In this document: positions 1 through 5,143 of the stretch, one piece after another
Position numbering within the stretch: position 1 is the first letter of the stretch
Layout of the letters: every line of letters starts with the position of its first letter
Assembly (NCBI GenBank): GCA_959606905.1
Contig: CAUHML010000215.1
Location: forward strand, 1 to 5,143
DNA from: an uncultured Bacteroides sp.
GTDB taxonomy: Bacteria > Bacteroidota > Bacteroidia > Bacteroidales > Bacteroidaceae
Length of the DNA stretch: 5,143 bases
Direction of reading: 5' to 3'
Notes under the pieces: model-generated
What the model was told of the DNA's origin: nothing
Database searches by the model: none
The model's input: only the letters and a program-made list of their open reading frames with translations
Program-made: the position numbers and the translations under genes

Positions 1-435
<435 letters not shown>

Positions 436-474
436 TTTTTTTCTGCAAGAAACTTTTTCAATAAAGAACTTTCA

Positions 475-522
475 ATCCCCTTGTGAATGCCGTTTTGCAT
501 TTGCAAGGGGATGTTCTTTTTT
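475..522 (+). terminator. Rho-independent terminator of the V-ATPase operon
   Basis: A long inverted repeat pairs 475-490 with 497-512: 16 base pairs, including two G-U pairs, around the six-base loop 491-496. Its outer part is ATCCCCTTG against CAAGGGGAT. A run of six T follows at 517-522. A further arm, AAAGAAC (463-469) with GTTCTTT (513-519), could extend the stem across a five-base bulge, using part of the T-rich tail. It lies 39 bases after the subunit K stop codon and about 90 bases before the next promoter, so it separates the two transcription units. Confidence 0.9.
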
Positions 523-599
523 CTTTGTCAACCAACTTTTCTTTCTTCTTATTAACTCATATTTTTCGCATAAAGTATTATTTTTCAAAGAATAATGTG

Positions 600-607
600 T
601 ACTTTTG
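600..607 (+). promoter_or_regulatory. Bacteroides-type promoter of the glycogen operon (-7 element)
   Basis: TACTTTTG matches the Bacteroides primary-sigma -7 consensus TAnnTTTG exactly and continues as TACTTTTGCA. Transcription would then begin near 612-616, giving a leader of roughly 30 bases before the start codon at 642. No good TTTG -33 element is present at the expected 19-21 base spacing: the bases there, around 575-580, read GTATTA. The promoter may therefore be weak or need an activator. It lies within the longest possible open frame of the synthase, which rules out start codons upstream of it on this transcript. Confidence 0.65.
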
Positions 608-641
608 CACTCGCATACTAAAAAGAGTTTTAATATATTAT

Positions 642-2303
642 ATGGTAAAAGATTTATTAACCCCCGATTATATCTTCGAGTCCAGCTGGGAAGTATGTAA
701 TAAAGTGGGAGGGATATACACCGTATTGTCGACACGGGCGAATACATTGCAGGAAAAATTCCGCGACAGAATTTTTTTCATAGGTCCTGATGTGTGGCAA
801 GGAAAAGAGAACCCTCTATTCATTGAGTCAGATAATTTGTGTGCTGCCTGGAAAAAGCATGCATTTGAGAAAGACGAACTTTCGGTTCGTGTCGGACGAT
901 GGAATATACCAGGTGAGCCGATTGTCATTCTAGTCGATTTTCAACCTTTTTTTGAGAAGAAGGACGATATATACACAGATATGTGGAATCGTTTTCAAGT
1001 AGATTCGTTGCATGCTTATGGCGATTACGACGAAGCTTCTATGTTTTCGTATGCTGCAGGAAAGGTGGTGGAAAGTTTCTACCGCTACAACCTGACAGAA
1101 ACGGATAAGGTGGTATATCAGGCACATGAGTGGATGACCGGAATGGGAGCACTTTATATACAGGAGGCTGTGCCGGAAATTGGTACTATTTTCACGACTC
1201 ATGCAACATCGATCGGCCGTTCCATAGCAGGTAACAATAAGCCGCTGTATGACTATCTGTTTGCTTATAATGGTGACCAAATGGCACAGGAACTTAATAT
1301 GCAGTCAAAGCATTCTATCGAGAAGCAGACTGCACATTATGTAGACTGCTTCACAACTGTAAGCCAGATTACCAACAATGAGTGCAAGGAACTGTTAGAC
1401 AAACCGGCAGATGTAGTGTTGATGAATGGTTTTGAAGACGATTTCGTACCGAAAGGAAGTACATTTACGGGAAAACGTAAACGTGCACGTGCCTTGATGC
1501 TAAACGTTGCCAATAAATTATTGGGAACAAATATGGGGGATGATACGTTAATCATCGGAACCAGTGGGCGTTATGAATTCAAAAATAAAGGTATTGATGT
1601 ATTCTTGGAATCATTGAACCGCTTGAACAGGGACAAAAACTTGCATAAGAATGTTCTGGCATTCATCAATGTCCCCAGTTGGGTAGGAGATCCCCGTGAA
1701 GATTTGCAGGAACGTTTGAAGAGTAAAGAGAAGTTTGATACTCCGCTCGAGGTGCCGTTTATCACTCATTGGTTGCATAACATGACTCATGACCAGGTGT
1801 TGGATATGCTGAAATATCTGGGAATGGGTAATCGTCCCGGAGATAAGGTAAAGGTGATATTTGTTCCTTGCTATCTGGACGGGCGTGACGGTATTATGAA
1901 CAAAGAATATTATGATATATTGCTGGGACAGGACTTGAGTGTCTATGCTTCTTATTACGAACCATGGGGATATACTCCGCTGGAGAGTGTAGCCTTCCAC
2001 GTTCCAACAATAACTACTGATCTGGCGGGATTCGGGCTTTGGGTAAATAGCTTGAAGAATCAGCATGGTATCAATGACGGGGTAGAAGTGCTGCACCGTT
2101 CTGACTATAATTATTCGGAGGTGGCGGATGGTATCAAAGATACAATTACGCTATTTGCGGATAAGTCGGAAAAAGAAATAAAAGAAATCCGCAAGCGGGC
2201 TGCTGAAGTGGCGGAACAGGCTCTGTGGAAACATTTTATACAATATTACTATGAGGCTTACGATATTGCTTTGTGCAATGCGATGAAGCGTCAGTTGAGT
2301 TAA
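642..2303 (+). CDS. Glycogen synthase, GT3 family (eukaryote-type), 553 residues
   Basis: A cytoplasmic glycosyltransferase that lengthens alpha-1,4-glucan chains from a nucleotide-glucose donor. The sequence resembles the fungal/animal GT3 synthases more than bacterial GlgA (GT5), so no glgA symbol is given. Visible landmarks, in order: donor-binding KVGGIYTVL (21-29), AHEWMTG (161-167), FTTHATSIGR (184-193), VLMNGF (259-264), GRYEFKNKG opening the C-terminal Rossmann domain (309-317), and YYEPWGYTPLE (438-448) with the E-x7-E pair E440/E448, followed by VPTITTDLAGFG (454-465). The result is a complete two-domain GT-B enzyme, shorter than the ~700-residue eukaryotic proteins. The start at 642 was chosen because the frame is also open from 483, but that stretch overlaps the upstream terminator and the promoter and encodes no family-like sequence. 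Only a weak purine tract (AAAAAGAG, 620-627) precedes it. It is the first gene of the operon with glgP. GT3 family call confident; donor (UDP- or ADP-glucose) not determinable here. Confidence 0.93.
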   Translation: MVKDLLTPDYIFESSWEVCNKVGGIYTVLSTRANTLQEKFRDRIFFIGPDVWQGKENPLFIESDNLCAAWKKHAFEKDELSVRVGRWNIPGEPIVILVDFQPFFEKKDDIYTDMWNRFQVDSLHAYGDYDEASMFSYAAGKVVESFYRYNLTETDKVVYQAHEWMTGMGALYIQEAVPEIGTIFTTHATSIGRSIAGNNKPLYDYLFAYNGDQMAQELNMQSKHSIEKQTAHYVDCFTTVSQITNNECKELLDKPADVVLMNGFEDDFVPKGSTFTGKRKRARALMLNVANKLLGTNMGDDTLIIGTSGRYEFKNKGIDVFLESLNRLNRDKNLHKNVLAFINVPSWVGDPREDLQERLKSKEKFDTPLEVPFITHWLHNMTHDQVLDMLKYLGMGNRPGDKVKVIFVPCYLDGRDGIMNKEYYDILLGQDLSVYASYYEPWGYTPLESVAFHVPTITTDLAGFGLWVNSLKNQHGINDGVEVLHRSDYNYSEVADGIKDTITLFADKSEKEIKEIRKRAAEVAEQALWKHFIQYYYEAYDIALCNAMKRQLS

Positions 2304-2339
2304 GAAAAAATTATTCATCAATAAGTAAATAAGAACATT

Positions 2340-4904
2340 ATGAAAATTAAAGTTAGTAATGTGAATACTCCCAACTGGAAAGAGGTTACTGTAAAATCAC
2401 GTATACCGGTAGAGTTGGAGAGATTGTCTGAAATTGCACGTAACATTTGGTGGGCATGGAATTTTGAAGCGACAGAATTGTTTAGAGATCTAGATCCGGA
2501 ACTTTGGAAAGAATGTGGACAGAATCCCGTACTGTTGTTGGAGCGCATGAGCTACGAAAAGTTGGAGGCTTTGGCAAAAGACAAGGTGATTCTGAGAAGA
2601 ATGAATGATGTTTATACAAAATTCAGAGATTACATGGATGTGAAATCGGATGAAAAACGTCCGTCAGTAGCCTATTTCAGCATGGAATATGGTTTAAGTA
2701 GCGTCCTGAAAATATATTCCGGTGGTCTGGGTGTGTTGGCCGGTGACTATTTGAAAGAAGCATCTGATAGCAATGTTGATCTTTGCGCAGTAGGTTTCTT
2801 GTATCGTTATGGTTACTTTACGCAGACTTTGTCTATGGACGGTCAGCAGATTGCTAACTATGAAGCACAGAACTTCGGTCAACTTCCTATCGAACGTGTA
2901 ATGGATGCAGCAGGCAATCCTTTAGTGGTAGACGTTCCTTATTTGGATTATTATGTTCATGCTAACGTATGGCGTGTAAATGTAGGACGTATTTCTTTGT
3001 ATCTGCTTGATACGGATAATGAAATGAACAGCGAGTTCGACCGTCCTATTACTCACCAGCTTTATGGCGGTGATTGGGAAAACCGTTTGAAGCAGGAAAT
3101 CCTGTTGGGTATCGGTGGTATCCTGACTCTGAAAGCACTGGGTATCAAGAAAGATGTCTATCACTGTAATGAGGGACATGCTGCACTGATTAATGTTCAG
3201 CGTATCTGTGACTATGTAGCTACGGGATTGACATTCGATCAGGCTATCGAGTTGGTTCGTGCTTCTTCTCTTTATACTGTTCATACTCCGGTTCCGGCAG
3301 GTCACGACTATTTTGATGAAGGACTGTTTGGTAAATATATGGGAGGTTATCCTGCCAGAATGGGTATTAGCTGGGACGACCTGATGGATCTCGGACGTAA
3401 TAATCCGGGTGACAAGGGTGAACGTTTCTGTATGTCTGTTTTTGCTTGCAACACTTCTCAGGAAGTGAACGGTGTGAGCTGGCTCCACGGAAAAGTTTCT
3501 CAAGAAATGTTCTCCACTATTTGGAAGGGGTATTTCCCGGAAGAAATGCACGTAGGTTATGTTACTAACGGTGTTCACTTCCCGACTTGGAGTGCAACAG
3601 AATGGAAACAACTGTACTTTAAATATTTCAACGAAAACTTCTGGTTTGACCAGTCTAATCCTAAGATTTGGGAAGCTATCTATAACGTGCCCGATGAAGA
3701 AATCTGGAAGACTCGTATGACGATGAAGAATAAGCTGGTTGATTATATCCGCAAATCATTCCGTGATACATGGCTGAAGAACCAGGGAGATCCTTCACGT
3801 ATCGTTTCGTTGATGGATAAGATTAATCCGAATGCGTTGTTGATTGGCTTCGGTCGTCGTTTCGCAACTTACAAACGTGCGCACTTGCTATTTACCGATT
3901 TGGAACGTCTTTCCAAGATCGTAAACAATCCTGATTATCCGGTGCAGTTCCTGTTTACAGGTAAGGCTCACCCGCATGATGGTGCAGGGCAAGGTTTGAT
4001 TAAGCGTATTATCGAGATTTCACGTCGTCCCGAATTTCTGGGTAAGATCATCTTCCTCGAAAACTACGATATGCAGTTGGCTCGTCGTCTGGTTTCCGGT
4101 GTTGATATCTGGTTGAATACTCCGACTCGTCCATTGGAAGCATCCGGTACATCAGGTGAAAAAGCATTGATGAACGGTGTTGTTAACTTCTCTGTATTAG
4201 ATGGTTGGTGGCTGGAAGGTTATCGCGAAGGTGCAGGTTGGGCGTTAACTGAAAAACGTACTTACCAAAATCAGGAACATCAGGATCAATTAGATGCTGC
4301 TACTATTTACAGTATTCTTGAAACTGAAATTCTTCCGTTGTACTATGCTCGCAATAAGAAAGGATATTCGGAAGGCTGGATTAAGGTAGTGAAGAATTCT
4401 ATCGCTCAGATTGCTCCCCATTATACAATGAAACGTCAATTGGATGACTACTATTCGAAGTTCTACAATAAGTTGGCTAAACGTTTCGCTATTTTGTCTG
4501 CTAACGACAATGCAAAAGCGAAAGAAATTGCTGCTTGGAAAGAAGAAGTGGTTACTAAATGGGATTCTATTGAAATCGTATCTTGCGATAAGGTGGAAGA
4601 GCTGAAAACCGGCGATATCGAAAGCGGAAAAGAATATGTCATTACTTATGTAATTGACGAAAAAGGTCTGAATGATGCCGTAGGACTTGAATTGGTTACT
4701 ACTTATACGACTGCCGACGGTAAACAACATGTTTATTCGGTAGAGCCGTTCAGTGTAATTAAGAAAGAAGGTGACTTGTATACATTCCAGGTGGTACATA
4801 GTTTATCGAATGCCGGTAGCTTTAAGGTATCTTACCGTATGTTCCCGAAGAACCCGGATCTTCCGCATCGTCAGGACTTCTGTTATGTACGTTGGTTCGT
4901 CTAA
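2340..4904 (+). CDS. glgP: Alpha-glucan (glycogen/maltodextrin) phosphorylase, GT35 short type, 854 residues
   Basis: A cytoplasmic PLP-dependent enzyme that splits terminal alpha-1,4-glucosyl units with phosphate, giving glucose-1-phosphate. It belongs to the branch distant from the classical E. coli/muscle enzymes. Residues ~15-100 form the N-terminal DUF3417-type region ([21 protein letters not shown] around 33-53). The catalytic body shows [18 protein letters not shown] (126-143), HCNEGHAA (275-282), [11 protein letters not shown] (315-325), [11 protein letters not shown] (407-417), [12 protein letters not shown] (506-517), [10 protein letters not shown] (541-550) and the cofactor motif [14 protein letters not shown] (600-613), in which K608 should carry PLP. 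From ~740 to the end lies a probable beta-rich C-terminal domain ending FCYVRWFV. The length fits full-size members such as mycobacterial GlgP (~860). The start is set by the 36-base gap after the synthase stop; no Shine-Dalgarno sequence is seen (AATAAGAACATT before ATG), normal for Bacteroides. No terminator or convincing promoter separates the genes, so they are probably cotranscribed. Confidence 0.95.
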   Translation: MKIKVSNVNTPNWKEVTVKSRIPVELERLSEIARNIWWAWNFEATELFRDLDPELWKECGQNPVLLLERMSYEKLEALAKDKVILRRMNDVYTKFRDYMDVKSDEKRPSVAYFSMEYGLSSVLKIYSGGLGVLAGDYLKEASDSNVDLCAVGFLYRYGYFTQTLSMDGQQIANYEAQNFGQLPIERVMDAAGNPLVVDVPYLDYYVHANVWRVNVGRISLYLLDTDNEMNSEFDRPITHQLYGGDWENRLKQEILLGIGGILTLKALGIKKDVYHCNEGHAALINVQRICDYVATGLTFDQAIELVRASSLYTVHTPVPAGHDYFDEGLFGKYMGGYPARMGISWDDLMDLGRNNPGDKGERFCMSVFACNTSQEVNGVSWLHGKVSQEMFSTIWKGYFPEEMHVGYVTNGVHFPTWSATEWKQLYFKYFNENFWFDQSNPKIWEAIYNVPDEEIWKTRMTMKNKLVDYIRKSFRDTWLKNQGDPSRIVSLMDKINPNALLIGFGRRFATYKRAHLLFTDLERLSKIVNNPDYPVQFLFTGKAHPHDGAGQGLIKRIIEISRRPEFLGKIIFLENYDMQLARRLVSGVDIWLNTPTRPLEASGTSGEKALMNGVVNFSVLDGWWLEGYREGAGWALTEKRTYQNQEHQDQLDAATIYSILETEILPLYYARNKKGYSEGWIKVVKNSIAQIAPHYTMKRQLDDYYSKFYNKLAKRFAILSANDNAKAKEIAAWKEEVVTKWDSIEIVSCDKVEELKTGDIESGKEYVITYVIDEKGLNDAVGLELVTTYTTADGKQHVYSVEPFSVIKKEGDLYTFQVVHSLSNAGSFKVSYRMFPKNPDLPHRQDFCYVRWFV

Positions 4905-4959
4905 TTGATTGAGAATAAGATAGGGTAGAGTGATCTTCCTCTATTGCTTCTCTCTATAA

Positions 4960-5002
4960 AAAAAGAGGCTGTCTCAAAATAAACTTGAGATGGTCTTTTT
5001 TT
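4960..5002 (+). terminator. Rho-independent terminator of the glycogen operon
   Basis: Bases 4960-4977 pair without interruption with 4985-5002 (18 pairs, four of them G-U) around the seven-base loop AATAAAC. The core is TCTCAA/TTGAGA, and the stem ends in an A tract on the left and a T7 tract (4996-5002) on the right. It starts 55 bases after the glgP stop codon. The G-U pairs (4971-4991, 4970-4992, 4968-4994, 4965-4997) would be A-C mismatches in a transcript from the other strand, so it should work mainly for + strand transcription. Confidence 0.85.
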
Positions 5003-5098
5003 GTTTTATTTCAGATTGAAGTTATTTTGGATTCTTCTCAAAAAAAGGAGTTTACAAGCTTCTTTTTGAAGATTTCATTCTTTCAAATAGTTTTTTTC

Positions 5099-5130
5099 GT
5101 TGCCATAAGCCTCCTAAGAGGCTACTTTTG
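5099..5130 (+). promoter_or_regulatory. Probable Bacteroides-type promoter for a gene right of the window
   Basis: TACTTTTG (5123-5130) matches the -7 consensus TAnnTTTG and again continues as TACTTTTGCA, the same decamer as the glycogen-operon promoter. Exactly 20 bases upstream lies GTTG (5099-5102), three of four bases of the -33 consensus TTTG. The predicted start of transcription is near 5135-5139, so the gene it serves lies outside the window. The spacer contains a palindrome, described separately. Confidence 0.55.
5108..5123. repeat. Perfect 6-bp palindrome with 4-base centre in a promoter spacer (AGCCTC-CTAA-GAGGCT)
   Basis: AGCCTC (5108-5113) and GAGGCT (5118-5123) are exact inverted copies around CTAA. 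The palindrome fills most of the spacer between the -33-like GTTG and the -7 element and shares its last base with the -7 element. The position would suit an operator for a dimeric regulator, but a chance 6-bp palindrome cannot be excluded. It lies upstream of the predicted transcription start, so it is unlikely to act as an RNA hairpin of that transcript. Confidence 0.4.
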
Positions 5131-5143
5131 CAAGATTGTGTGC

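Noticed and set aside
483..641. A 53-codon N-terminal extension of the glycogen synthase starting at ATG 483
   Set aside because: It begins inside the terminator stem, spans the -7 promoter element and encodes no GT3-like sequence. The family similarity begins a few residues after the Met at 642.
1611..2096. A 161-codon open frame on the minus strand within the synthase gene
   Set aside because: It overlaps the catalytic E-x7-E region of the synthase in antisense and shows no independent protein features.
2266..2273. Possible internal promoter for glgP (TTGCTTTG, one mismatch to TAnnTTTG)
   Set aside because: It lies in conserved coding sequence, lacks the essential TA step and has no clear -33 partner.
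2311..2324. Small TTATT/AATAA inverted repeat between the synthase and glgP
   Set aside because: Five A-T pairs only, no T tract; too weak to be a terminator or a processing site.
2922..3611. A 229-codon open frame on the minus strand within glgP
   Set aside because: It is antisense to the catalytic part of a well-conserved phosphorylase, has no recognisable domain or start signal, and its composition (many S, T, I, H) is typical of antisense reading.
4290..4799. A 169-codon open frame on the minus strand within glgP
   Set aside because: Antisense to the glgP C-terminal region, with no recognisable motif and no promoter or start signal supporting it.
4905..5143. A complete insertion sequence or MITE in the right-hand intergenic region
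   Set aside because: No transposase fragment, no paired terminal inverted repeats at two separate places and no visible target duplication; the only strong structure is the terminator hairpin.

Overview
The window looks like chromosomal DNA of the Bacteroidota, most likely the genus Bacteroides. The grounds are two matches to the Bacteroides -7 promoter element (TAnnTTTG, both as TACTTTTGCA), gene starts without a strong Shine-Dalgarno sequence, AT-rich spacers, and the protein types: a rotary V-type ATP synthase c-ring subunit, a eukaryote-like GT3 glycogen synthase and a short-type GT35 alpha-glucan phosphorylase. The species cannot be fixed from the sequence alone.

Layout: positions 1-435 hold the 3' part of a V-type ATP synthase subunit K gene, whose start lies off the left edge. 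A strong intrinsic terminator (475-522) closes that transcription unit. A promoter (-7 element 600-607) then opens a two-gene glycogen operon: a GT3-family glycogen synthase (642-2303) and, after 36 non-coding bases, the alpha-glucan phosphorylase glgP (2340-4904). A second intrinsic terminator (4960-5002) ends the operon. The last 140 bases are AT-rich and non-coding; they end in a probable promoter (-7 element 5123-5130) for a gene to the right of the window. All genes are on the + strand.

How the genes work together: the synthase extends alpha-1,4-glucan chains from a nucleotide-sugar donor, and the phosphorylase shortens them with inorganic phosphate, releasing glucose-1-phosphate. One transcript therefore appears to supply both filling and draining of the glycogen store. 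No branching enzyme, debranching enzyme or glucose-1-phosphate nucleotidyltransferase is in the window. The ATP synthase subunit is a separate unit, and its ion-site residues match those of the Na+-binding Enterococcus hirae K subunit as I remember it.

I see no mobile element, CRISPR array, RNA gene or clearly new system. The points most worth a second look are the complete Na+-type site in subunit K, the partly retained arginine cluster at the C-terminus of the GT3 synthase, the abrupt codon-use change inside glgP, and the palindrome in the spacer of the right-hand promoter.
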